From assembly GCA_014650415.1 (NCBI GenBank), contig BMUX01000003.1, forward strand, positions 62,001 to 126,000: DNA of 64,000 nt, in the 5' to 3' direction. The stretch is from Streptomyces spiroverticillatus (GTDB lineage: Bacteria; Actinomycetota; Actinomycetes; Streptomycetales; Streptomycetaceae). Below the pieces are notes generated by a model. It was not told where the DNA came from. It ran no database searches and worked only from the letters and a program-made list of their open reading frames with translations. Every line of letters starts with the position of its first letter. The first letter of the stretch is position 1. A program made the position numbers and the translations under genes. This document shows, piece by piece, positions 52,331-59,700 of the stretch.

Positions 52331-52597
52331 ATGATCGACGCCAACCGCCGTACCCTGCGCACCCTCGTGCAGACCACGCTCGCCCTGGCCGTGACCCTGC
52401 CCGCGATCGTCGACGCCTCCGGCATTCCGGCCGCTCTCCCGTGGGTCGCAGGCGCGCTCGCCGTCGCCGGCGGACTCTCCCGCGTGATGGCCCTGCCGGG
52501 CGTGCAGTCCCTGCTTCCGCCGTGGCTGCGCGCCGAGCCGCACGTCGACGACGAGCTGCTGCGCGTCCTGCACCGTAGGGAGGATGCGACCGAGTGA
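52331..52597 (+). CDS. Holin
   Basis: 88 residues, two hydrophobic segments (LVQTTLALAVTLPAIV and WVAGALAVAGGLSRVMAL) between short tails, directly after the endolysin. The size and placement suit a class II-type holin that opens the membrane at lysis time. It overlaps the next membrane gene by 4 bases. Confidence 0.75.
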   Translation: MIDANRRTLRTLVQTTLALAVTLPAIVDASGIPAALPWVAGALAVAGGLSRVMALPGVQSLLPPWLRAEPHVDDELLRVLHRREDATE

Positions 52598-52953
52598 GCG
52601 CAGCAACCGGCGTCGAGCAGGTCGACGCCGCAGTGATCTGGTGCGCCGCGCTCGTCGCCGTAACGGGCGCGGTAACCGTCGTCTGGCGGGCAACCCGCGC
52701 CGCGCGACGGCTCGCCCGACGCGTCGACGAGTTCGTCGACGACTGGCAGGGAACCGAAGCTCGCCCCGGAGTACCGGGGCGCCCCGGGGTCATGGCCCGA
52801 CTCGTCGACATCGAGCAGCAGATAGCCGGTACCGCCGAGCAGCTCGCCGCCGTCGAGCACGAGCTGCACCCCAATTCCGGCAGCAGCCTGCGCGACGCCG
52901 TCGACCGAGTCGACGAGCGCACCCGGCAGATCGTCGACGACCCGCCCCCGTAA
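52594..52953 (+). CDS. Second lysis-module membrane protein
   Basis: 119 residues from GTG 52594 (GTGA overlap). One membrane helix (AAVIWCAALVAVTGAVTVVW) followed by a basic region and a long coiled coil (LVDIEQQIAGTAEQLAAVEHEL). A holin partner, antiholin or spanin-like role is possible by position; no family match claimed. Confidence 0.6.
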   Translation: MSAATGVEQVDAAVIWCAALVAVTGAVTVVWRATRAARRLARRVDEFVDDWQGTEARPGVPGRPGVMARLVDIEQQIAGTAEQLAAVEHELHPNSGSSLRDAVDRVDERTRQIVDDPPP

Positions 52954-52961
52954 CAGCAGCA

Positions 52962-53004
52962 CGCCCCCCGTACCGGCCTCGTGCCGGTACGGGGGGCGCC
53001 TTTT
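52962..53004 (+). terminator. Terminator at the end of the late operon
   Basis: CGCCCCCCGTACCGGC-5 nt-GCCGGTACGGGGGGCG hairpin, then CCTTTT. Confidence 0.9.
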
Positions 53005-53083
53005 GCGTTGGCGGGCAAGCAGAATGGACCCCCGGCGAGCCGCTACCGGGGGTCCATTCCTGGGGCTCACCGTGCGAATAGAC

Positions 53084-53443
53084 CTATGCGGCTACTGGCA
53101 CGGGACGAACGCCCCCTTCTCCGCCGTCCGCCCCCGCGTGGGAGACGTGGTTGGGGCGGTTGCGGTGGTCTGGTGGTGGGTTCTTCGCATGGCGCCCGCG
53201 CGACGCCGGCCGTGTGTCCGGCGGTGCGTCGATTCGGATCGTTGCTGCCGGATCAACGATCAATACGCGCAGTGGACGATCCCAGCAGTAACAGGAGTAG
53301 ACCCGCCCCGGCTGGTCATTGGGGGGCGGCGACACTGCGCGGCTCGCAGAGGGCATCGACGCGTAGATCGCGACGAGGCTCAGCACCGCGAGACCGACAG
53401 CCAAAGCGATGACACCGAGGAACACGGGGGCAGTTGCACTCAT
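53084..53443 (-). CDS. Small membrane protein downstream of RsbW-like gene
   Basis: 119 residues. One N-terminal membrane helix (VFLGVIALAVGLAVLSLVAIYA) and a Pro/Arg-rich soluble part. Its ATG overlaps the ATPase stop by 4 bases, so the two reverse genes are coupled. I do not recognise the soluble part. Confidence 0.55.
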   Translation of the reverse strand: MSATAPVFLGVIALAVGLAVLSLVAIYASMPSASRAVSPPPNDQPGRVYSCYCWDRPLRVLIVDPAATIRIDAPPDTRPASRGRHAKNPPPDHRNRPNHVSHAGADGGEGGVRPVPVAA

Positions 53444-53889
53444 GCGACGGACCTCTCGAACTCGTGCAGCCGGAACCACACAGCCTTACTCGTGCAGCCG
53501 AACGCGCCCCCGTAAAAGGTCGTCCCCCACTCTTCAGCCAAGGAGTCGAGCAGGGAGAGGCCCCGCCCCCGCTCCTCTTCCGAAAAATGGCTGCTCGGTA
53601 CCAGCGTCCGCACGGGTGAGCTGTCGTGAACGCAGATCACGAGGTCGCGCTCGCGCAGCGTGGCATCGACAACAACCAGCGGCGATGCGGTGTGAAGCAG
53701 AACGTTCGTCACCACCTCCGAGAGGCAGAGGCGCGCGTCGTCCACAAGGTGTGTAAACCCAGCAAGGTTGCAGAGCAGCACGACCCACTCACGCGCTACG
53801 CGCGGCGTGGTGGGTCGGCTCGGGCCTGTCATGCGGTACGAACCCGGCTCGGGCGGTGGTGCAGATGGAGCTAAGGCAGCGATCGTCAT
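53440..53889 (-). CDS. RsbW-like anti-sigma factor ATPase
   Basis: 149 residues. HATPase_c-type fold: N box CLSEVVTNVLLH, a degenerate G1 box at VCVHDSSP and the G2 box RGRGLSLLDSLAEEWG. In Streptomyces such single-domain kinases are commonly found beside WhiJ-type regulators and DUF397 proteins, as here across the divergent promoter. The ATG at 53889 is chosen because the fold starts soon after; longer in-frame starts exist up to 53976. Confidence 0.85.
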   Translation of the reverse strand: MTIAALAPSAPPPEPGSYRMTGPSRPTTPRVAREWVVLLCNLAGFTHLVDDARLCLSEVVTNVLLHTASPLVVVDATLRERDLVICVHDSSPVRTLVPSSHFSEEERGRGLSLLDSLAEEWGTTFYGGAFGCTSKAVWFRLHEFERSVA

Positions 53890-54137
53890 CTCGTCGTCTC
53901 CCAACGCGGTCTGAGCTGCTCGCGTCGCGCGCCATGCGTGGCAATGGCCACCCCCAGGAGATACGCCAACTGGCATACCGGTGGCTGCACTTCGGACTTA
54001 CAGGCGTGCGAAGCGGTGCTGCCGAAACCATAGGGTGAAACCATGGACCGGTACAACCCTGTACCCCTCATTGGGCAACGAGGTGGACCCGTGACGCTGC
54101 AACCGGCAAACTCATGTGGGACAAGGGGAAGGACGAC

Positions 54138-54998
54138 ATGCCACCGAGGGACAACCCCACAGCGCGACAGGTCCGTTTGGGCTCAGAGCTGCGAAAGCTG
54201 CGCGAGCGCGCCCAAGTGACCGCACGCGACGCCGGGGGCCTGCTCTCCACCGCCACCGATGCGGCCCGGATCAGCAATATCCCGGCCGGCCGCCTGGGGA
54301 TCAGCGAAGAACGCATTCGCCGACTGTTCACGTTCTACCAGTGCCACGACGAGGACCTGCTGACTGCTCTCTGCGCCGTCGCCAACGAACGCCGCGGAAC
54401 ACACTGGTGGGATGACTACCGCGGCACTCTCGCCCCGGGCTTCCTCGACATCGCCGAGCTTGAGCACCACGCGGTCGCCCTGCGATGCCTGCAACCGGTG
54501 ACGTTTCCTGGCCTCTTGCAGACCGAGGACTATGCGCGCGCTCTGTTCGGTGGCGCCATCCCGAAGGTACCGGCGGACGAGGTAGAGGTCCGGGTCGAAC
54601 ATCGCATGAAACGCCGAGTGATCTTCGATCGGCCCGAACCTCCGCAGTTTGAGGCCATCGTGCACGAGGCTGCGCTCCGTATGCGCGTGGGTGGTCGGAA
54701 GGTAGCTCGGGAGCAACTCGACTACCTGCTGCAAGCGTCTGAGCAGGAGTGGGTAACCCTCCGAGTAATCCCCTTCACCTCTGATGACTTCATTGAAGTC
54801 ACACAGACAGTGATGTTCGCGTCTGGCACGGTCCCACAGCTTGACACCGTCCACATTGACACGCCATTCGGTGGACGTCTCCTTGACGCAGTCGCAAGCA
54901 TCGACGGCTATCGAGCCCTGTTTGAGTTTGCCGAGCAGACGTCACTCAGCCCCGAAGAGTCGCGAAGTTTCATTCACCATGTCGCAAGAGAACTGTGA
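54138..54998 (+). CDS. WhiJ-type XRE regulator with DUF5753 domain
   Basis: 286 residues from ATG 54138. The N-terminal helix-turn-helix (LGSELRKLRERAQVTARDAGGLLSTATDAARISNIPAGRLG) is followed by the Scr1/DUF5753 domain with LQPVTFPGLLQTEDYARAL and EAALRMRVGG. In Streptomyces these regulators work with a DUF397 partner and often an RsbW-like ATPase, controlling development or antibiotic genes. Both partners are present. Its presence near the end of a prophage suggests cargo regulation of the following genes. Confidence 0.92.
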   Translation: MPPRDNPTARQVRLGSELRKLRERAQVTARDAGGLLSTATDAARISNIPAGRLGISEERIRRLFTFYQCHDEDLLTALCAVANERRGTHWWDDYRGTLAPGFLDIAELEHHAVALRCLQPVTFPGLLQTEDYARALFGGAIPKVPADEVEVRVEHRMKRRVIFDRPEPPQFEAIVHEAALRMRVGGRKVAREQLDYLLQASEQEWVTLRVIPFTSDDFIEVTQTVMFASGTVPQLDTVHIDTPFGGRLLDAVASIDGYRALFEFAEQTSLSPEESRSFIHHVAREL

Positions 54999-55210
54999 GA
55001 AATTCAGGAATGGACAGCGAAATTCAGTGGCAGAAGTCGAGCTTCTCGGGGGGCGGGGGCGAGCAGTGCCTGTACGTCGCCAAGCACGAGGGGGAGATCC
55101 TCTTGTGCGAGAGCGACGATCCCTCACGCATCGTGGCCACCTCACCCGAAAAGCTCGCCGCGTTCATTGAGGGAGTGAAGGCCGGCGAGTTCGACCACTT
55201 CGTCAACTAG
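54995..55210 (+). CDS. DUF397 protein (partner of the XRE regulator)
   Basis: 71 residues from GTG 54995 (GTGA overlap); ATG 55010 is the alternative. The family pattern is QWQKSSFSGGGGEQCLYVAK, then VATSPEKLAAFIEGVKAGEFD. DUF397 proteins are toxin-like partners or modulators of WhiJ-type regulators. Coupled to the previous gene. Confidence 0.9.
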   Translation: MRNSGMDSEIQWQKSSFSGGGGEQCLYVAKHEGEILLCESDDPSRIVATSPEKLAAFIEGVKAGEFDHFVN

Positions 55211-55245
55211 CCACCCCCGGCGCACTCCTCCGCGCTGCAAGTGTT

Positions 55246-55275
55246 CCCCCCGCCTGACCTGGGCGGGGGGTTTTT
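55246..55275 (+). terminator. Terminator after the DUF397 gene
   Basis: CCCCCCGCC-7 nt-GGCGGGGGG hairpin followed by TTTTT. Confidence 0.9.
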
Positions 55276-55466
55276 GCATATGCCATTCGGCAGGTTTGGA
55301 CCGGTACACCCTTGCAGTCGCGAGCGACCCGGCGCTACGGTCACACCCTGCCGCAGTAGCGCGTCCACCCCTTGTCACGCTGGACAAGTTGCAGCAGCAG
55401 GCCACTTGCACCGCCCTCTTGCGGTTCCAGCAAGGGAAAACCATGTAACTCTTTCGGGGAGTCCAC

Positions 55467-55904
55467 ATGCGTACCGCTCACTCACCGCACGCAGCAGCCG
55501 GTAAAACATTGCACCCCAGTGAGCTTCCCTTCACTCCTGCCCCCTTCAACGGCTACTGGCTACAGGTAGTGCGCTACGTCGCATCTACTGCCCTTCCCGA
55601 ACCTTCAGCACTCACCATGTCGACCGAGAGCAACTCCGCAATTCGTTCCATGCGAATTCAGCTCCGCACCTATCACGCGTCCGGCATGACACCCCGCGAA
55701 GTCCTGCGCGCCGTCGAATGGACCGAATCCGGCTGGATACAAGCCCTTGCCGCGCTTCAGCGTGGCGAGCCCTGTTCCTTCTCAATCGTGTTGGGCAGCG
55801 GTGTTCGGATCGAATGGCGCGCAACCCCAAAGAAGTTGCTTCCGCTCATTGACGCTAGTTCTACAACTTGCCACACATCCCCCCACCCGGAATTGAGCAG
55901 ATGA
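55467..55904 (+). CDS. Hypothetical protein upstream of the HhH-GPD-like gene
   Basis: 145 residues from ATG 55467 (CGGGGAGTCCAC upstream). The first 55 residues are low complexity; the body (AIRSMRIQLRTYHASGMTPREVLRAVEWTESGWIQALAALQRG) is helical. The ATG of the next gene overlaps its stop (ATGA), so they are translationally coupled. Function unknown. About 190 bases upstream (55276-55466) are non-coding and must hold the promoter. Confidence 0.55.
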   Translation: MRTAHSPHAAAGKTLHPSELPFTPAPFNGYWLQVVRYVASTALPEPSALTMSTESNSAIRSMRIQLRTYHASGMTPREVLRAVEWTESGWIQALAALQRGEPCSFSIVLGSGVRIEWRATPKKLLPLIDASSTTCHTSPHPELSR

Positions 55905-56722
55905 GTACCACGATCATGGCTGATCACCCCGCGTGGCAGGAAAGCTCGCAGGGGGACCTCGTACGCGTCGTCGAGTTCACCGGCGTTGTATGGGTGGCCC
56001 ATTGGGTCGACGAGAGCCTCGTGCTTCGCCCCGTCGGCAGCGATGCCATGGACGCACCGCAGCCCGCCTATGCGCTGCCGATCCGGTTGCCGTACCTCCC
56101 TGAAGCGGCACTGCTCGCGGACGAGTTGGCGCGGCTCGGCACCGTACTGCGGCTGAACAACCCCTCGTTGTGGGATGCCCTGTTGGGTGCGCTGCTGCGC
56201 AAGGGGGCGCGAAGCTGCGACGCGAAAATCGTCTATCGCCGCATGTGCTCGGCGCACGGGCGCACCGTCGACACCTTCGCCGGCCCGCTCTCGCTCGCCC
56301 CTACCCCCGAACGCATCCTCGACCTACCCGACGAGGCGTTCGCCGCAGCCGGCGCCGCGCTCGACCGCGACGCGATGCGCGCCGCTGCTGAGGCGTACCG
56401 CGACCACGCCCCGTACTGGCACACGCTCGACGTCGAGCAGCTCGTTACGAGCCTGGCCACGGTGGACCACGTCGACCACTGGATCGCCGCTGTTGCGGCT
56501 GCGGACTACCGGGGCGACTTCTCCGTCTACCCGATCACCGATCTTTCCCTGCGCACCCTCGCGCACAAGATCGCACCCGACATGCAACTACCAAGCAGCG
56601 ACCACGAGTTCGCCACCCTGTGGCGGAAGTGGGCACCCGACCGAACTGGACTCCACACCCTCACCCAATTCACTCTGGCATGGGGGACACATGCCCGCAC
56701 CCGAACACAGACCGCCCGCTAG
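55901..56722 (+). CDS. HhH-GPD glycosylase-like protein in the graspetide module
   Basis: 273 residues. The middle fits the HhH-GPD (AlkA-like) superfamily: LRLNNPSLWDALLGALLR, VYRRMCSAHG, PERILDLPDEAFAAAGAALDRDAMRAAAEAY, then a degenerate helix-hairpin-helix (TVDHVDHWIAAVAA) and YPITDLSLRTLA. The catalytic Asp of P-x2-D-L is retained but the GIGPWTA loop is altered, so DNA repair activity is uncertain. It lies just before the RiPP precursor. A role tied to the peptide product cannot be deduced. Confidence 0.6.
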   Translation: MSTTIMADHPAWQESSQGDLVRVVEFTGVVWVAHWVDESLVLRPVGSDAMDAPQPAYALPIRLPYLPEAALLADELARLGTVLRLNNPSLWDALLGALLRKGARSCDAKIVYRRMCSAHGRTVDTFAGPLSLAPTPERILDLPDEAFAAAGAALDRDAMRAAAEAYRDHAPYWHTLDVEQLVTSLATVDHVDHWIAAVAAADYRGDFSVYPITDLSLRTLAHKIAPDMQLPSSDHEFATLWRKWAPDRTGLHTLTQFTLAWGTHARTRTQTAR

Positions 56723-56828
56723 ATCCTCCGCCCGCGCACCGCCGAGACGCCTGCATGACGTCGCCCTGCTCGTTGCTCGACACGTACCTGAACGGTCCGT
56801 TCTCACCAACGCAGAAAGAGGCAACTCC

Positions 56829-57122
56829 GTGCCCATACAGCCGATCGAGACAAGCAGCGATCTCGGAACGCTCGACCTCGTCACCCACTCCCCCGACGGC
56901 GAATCCCGGGGGATGTTCGAGCGCGTCGGGGACGTGTTCCCGCTCTCGCCCTTCCGCCACATCCTGACCAGCATCGCCGACGCCCCGACCCCCGTACGCC
57001 CGTGGGGACTGCGCTTCGCCGAGATCCCCCGACCGTCCGCCGGCAAGCACGAGGGGTCGAGCAAAGCCACCAGCGGCCACACGGACGGGACCAGCGGCGG
57101 CGAAGAGACGTCGGACGACTGA
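56829..57122 (+). CDS. Putative graspetide precursor peptide
   Basis: 97 residues from GTG 56829 (AGAAAGAGGCAACTCC upstream). It has a leader with a MFERVGDVFPLSP segment, the conserved RPWGLRF motif at residues 57-63, and a C-terminal 25-residue core beginning KHEG. That core is very rich in Ser/Thr and Asp/Glu, the side chains joined by ATP-grasp ligases. RPWGLR and a KHG-type start of the core are typical of the Streptomyces GRASP-target family. It differs from usual members by a short spacer between the two motifs and a longer N-terminus. The ligase gene starts 15 bases after its stop. Confidence 0.78.
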   Translation: MPIQPIETSSDLGTLDLVTHSPDGESRGMFERVGDVFPLSPFRHILTSIADAPTPVRPWGLRFAEIPRPSAGKHEGSSKATSGHTDGTSGGEETSDD

Positions 57123-57137
57123 GAGGGCAGCGGAACC

Positions 57138-58121
57138 ATGGGAAACACCGTTCTGATCCTCACGAATGACGAGGACATCACTGCCGGACGCGTCGCAGCC
57201 GAGCTCGCCGTGCGCGGCGTCCCGCTCGTACGGCTGGACCCTGCCGACTTCCCGACCAAGGTCAGCATGTCCGCCGAGATCAGCACCGGCACAACGTGGT
57301 CGGGCACGGTGACCGGTCTCACCACCGGGCGCGCCCTGGTCGACCTCGACGACGTCGCCGCGGTCTACTACCGGCGCCCGACGCAGTTCCGGCTAGCCGA
57401 CGGCATGAACCGGGCCGAGCAGCAGTTCGCCTACGGAGAGGCCCGGAGAGGATTTGGCGGGGTGCTGGGCGCCCTCGACGGCGCCCTGTGGGTCAACGAC
57501 CGAGCCGCAGCCGTACGAGCCGAATACAAGCCCTTCCAGCTCGCCGCAGCGTCCCACGTGGGGCTCACCATCCCCCCGACACTGATCAGCAGCGACCCGC
57601 AGCACGCGCACCAGTGGGCCAAGGAACAAGAGGGCCCGATCATCTACAAACCGTTGTCCGGCATCTGGCACGCCGACGACAACCAGATACGCGCGCTCTA
57701 CACGAGTGCGGTCGAGGACCTCGACACCCTGCTCGACCCGGCGTTCGGCCGCACCGCGAACCTGCTACAACGGCAGGTGCCCAAGGATCACGAGGCGCGG
57801 GCAATCGTGGTCGGCGAGCAGGTGTTCGCCGTCGCCATCGACGCCGGCAGCCCCAGCGCACACAACGACTGGCGATCGGATTACGACGCTCTCAGCTATC
57901 GCCGGATCGAACTTCCCGACGACACGACGCGCAAGCTCGTCGCGCTGCACAAGCAGCTCGGCCTCGTCTTCGGCGCCGTCGACCTCATCCACACCCCGGA
58001 CGATCAATGGGTGTACCTCGAAACCAACCAAAACGGCGAGTGGGATTGGCTGGCCGAAGAGACAGGTATCGACGTGGCAAGCGCAGTCGCCGACCTGCTC
58101 ACTGGAAAGGCGCAAGAATGA
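57138..58121 (+). CDS. ATP-grasp ribosomal peptide maturase
   Basis: 327 residues. The N-terminal pre-ATP-grasp domain is VLILTNDEDITAGRVAAELAVRGVPLVRLDPADFP. The family marker VYYRRPTQFR lies near residue 76, and ATP-grasp strands with GPIIYKPLSG, then EARAIVVG, and the metal-binding VYLETNQNGEWDWL (Glu/Asn) near the end. The enzyme would form ester or amide bonds between Ser/Thr/Lys and Asp/Glu of the precursor. The ATG at 57138 follows AGAGGGCAGCGGAACC. Confidence 0.93.
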   Translation: MGNTVLILTNDEDITAGRVAAELAVRGVPLVRLDPADFPTKVSMSAEISTGTTWSGTVTGLTTGRALVDLDDVAAVYYRRPTQFRLADGMNRAEQQFAYGEARRGFGGVLGALDGALWVNDRAAAVRAEYKPFQLAAASHVGLTIPPTLISSDPQHAHQWAKEQEGPIIYKPLSGIWHADDNQIRALYTSAVEDLDTLLDPAFGRTANLLQRQVPKDHEARAIVVGEQVFAVAIDAGSPSAHNDWRSDYDALSYRRIELPDDTTRKLVALHKQLGLVFGAVDLIHTPDDQWVYLETNQNGEWDWLAEETGIDVASAVADLLTGKAQE

Positions 58122-59275
58122 TCGGAAACCCTCTCGCGCAAGCGCTCTTCAAGCAGCTCATCGCGGCCGGCAAGCTCCCCGAGGAGTGGCGATCGGCGTA
58201 CAGCGCGGTACTGCGCGAAACGTTCGTGCCCACCGTCGCGTGGGCCGTGCCGGACGGCCCTGCCCCCGGATACGGAATCGACCGCGACCACGATGCAGAC
58301 GCGTGGTCGAGGGCGGTCTACTCCGACGCCTCGATCGTGACGCAGCTCGACGGCGGAACCGGTGACCTGCTCACCGGCAAGGGCAACCCGACGTCGTCCC
58401 TCTCAGCACCCCGAGCGGTATTCAACGCGCTCGACGCACTCGGCATCGAGGCCGGACACCGAGTGTTCGAGGTAGGCACCGGAACGGGTTGGACTACCTC
58501 TCTCCTGTCCAGTCGGCTCGGCTCGCGGAACGTCTTCTCGGTCGAGGTCGACGAACAAGTCGCAGCCGCGGCAGCAGCGAACATCAGCAGGGCCGGATAC
58601 ACACCGACGCTCATCGTGGGTGACGGCGCCGACGGTCTACCCGACGCCGCGCCATTCGACCGCGTGCACTCGACATGCGCCGTCGAGACGATCCCGTACG
58701 CATGGGTACGCGACACCCGCCCCGGCGGCGTGATCGTCACCCCATGGACCCCCACCTACGGCGACGGCCTACTCGCCCGCCTCGTCGTCACTGGCGACGG
58801 ACGAGCATTCGGCCGCTTCCCTACAACCGCGAGCTACATGATGATGCGCGCACAGGACCGGCACGCATCGTGGTCGCCACACCACACCGACGAAGCCCAC
58901 CAGACAACGACCACCCTCGACCCCCGCACCATCGCGCACGCCCCGCAAGGGGCAGCCCTGTTCATCGCGTCCACGGTGCGCGACGTCGTCGCGTTCGCCA
59001 CCCCCGACGCTGACGGCGGATTCTCCCTGCTGCTCGCTGAAGCGGGACGTGCGAACGGCGCGTGGGCAGCCGTGGACTACACACCCGACGCGTCACAGTT
59101 CGAGGTGACGTGGTTCGGCGAGCGCGCTCTCTGGGACGAGGTCTCGGCCGCGTACTTCCAATGGGTCGCGTGGGGACAACCCGAACGAGAACGGTTCGGA
59201 ATCACCGTTGCCCCAGAGGGCCAATTCGTGTGGGTCGACCACCCTCGGCACACCCCCTCCATGCGCCCCCTGTAG
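58118..59275 (+). CDS. PIMT-like methyltransferase of the graspetide system
   Basis: 385 residues, ATGA overlap with the ligase. A SAM-binding Rossmann fold with HRVFEVGTGTGWTTSLLSSRLG and VFSVEVDE, then HSTCAVETIPYAWVRDTRPGGVIVTPW, matches protein-L-isoaspartate O-methyltransferases. The extra 140-residue C-terminal part is typical of the RiPP-associated subgroup. In studied graspetides these convert an Asp to aspartimide. It would act last on the cyclised peptide. Confidence 0.92.
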   Translation: MIGNPLAQALFKQLIAAGKLPEEWRSAYSAVLRETFVPTVAWAVPDGPAPGYGIDRDHDADAWSRAVYSDASIVTQLDGGTGDLLTGKGNPTSSLSAPRAVFNALDALGIEAGHRVFEVGTGTGWTTSLLSSRLGSRNVFSVEVDEQVAAAAAANISRAGYTPTLIVGDGADGLPDAAPFDRVHSTCAVETIPYAWVRDTRPGGVIVTPWTPTYGDGLLARLVVTGDGRAFGRFPTTASYMMMRAQDRHASWSPHHTDEAHQTTTTLDPRTIAHAPQGAALFIASTVRDVVAFATPDADGGFSLLLAEAGRANGAWAAVDYTPDASQFEVTWFGERALWDEVSAAYFQWVAWGQPERERFGITVAPEGQFVWVDHPRHTPSMRPL

Positions 59276-59385
59276 GAACTGTTCTGGGGAGAGGTTTTGA
59301 AACAACGGGGCGGGTACATGCAGATCTTCACTGTTTGACACTCTGTCACCGTCTGCCACAGAGCAGCCAATGAGAGGAGGCCGTC

Positions 59386-59520
59386 ATGGCTGAGGAGAGC
59401 AACAAAAGGGTGAACGCGCCCAAGGAGTCCGTCGACGGCATGGCCGAATCGGTCACAGAGATCGAGGATGGTCAAGAAGTGGTGGGAGAGAAGGGGAACG
59501 GGACCGAGGAGAACGACTAG
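59386..59520 (+). CDS. Small acidic peptide at the end of the module
   Basis: 44 residues, ATG after GAGAGGAGGCCGTC, a strong ribosome site. The sequence is rich in Glu/Asp/Asn/Gly/Ser with no Cys (MAEESNKRVN..., ending GNGTEEND). It lies 110 bases after the methyltransferase stop and before a hairpin. It may be a second peptide substrate or an unrelated small protein; no family known. Confidence 0.5.
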   Translation: MAEESNKRVNAPKESVDGMAESVTEIEDGQEVVGEKGNGTEEND

Positions 59521-59526
59521 GAGCGG

Positions 59527-59582
59527 CTCCGCCCGCCTACCTCCGCCCGTCGGCGCCCACCCCCGGGGCCCGGCGGGCGGAG
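59527..59582 (+). terminator. Terminator at the right end of the prophage
   Basis: CTCCGCCCGCC (59527-59537) pairs with GGCGGGCGGAG (59572-59582), with further GC-rich pairing inside. It ends the conversion module before attR. Confidence 0.6.
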
Positions 59583-59654
59583 TCATGTCGGCGCCCCCTT
59601 TGGCGCAGCCCCCGACGCTACAAACGGGCCGCACCCGGAATCCGGCACCCCGTT

Positions 59655-59700
59655 GCGTACGGCATAGCAAATGGCTACCTTCATGGCGCTGTACCTGACG
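59655..59700. other. attR
   Basis: Phage side ...GCATAGCAAATGGCT, identity ACCTT (59677-59681), host side CATGGCGCTGTACC. Joining the host sides at 22700 and 59677 restores the reading frame FVATFMALYLTL of the MFS gene, so the pair of junctions is well supported. The exact two crossover bases cannot be fixed from sequence. Confidence 0.8.

Larger units (their letters stand above)
22701..59681 (+). mobile_element. Complete serine-integrase siphovirus prophage, about 37 kb
   Basis: It is bounded by the 5-bp identity ACCTT at 22701-22705 (attL side) and 59677-59681 (attR side), where a host MFS gene is interrupted. Inside are integrase, repressor, recombination and replication genes, terminase, portal, capsid, tape measure, fibres, lysis genes and a conversion module. 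All structural genes appear intact, so it may be inducible. The SRA-type nuclease gene and the graspetide genes are cargo not needed for virions. Confidence 0.95.

Noticed and set aside
56757..57104. Alternative forward frame starting MTSPCSLL over the precursor region
   Set aside because: No conserved motif; the neighbouring frame carries RPWGLRF and the acidic core.
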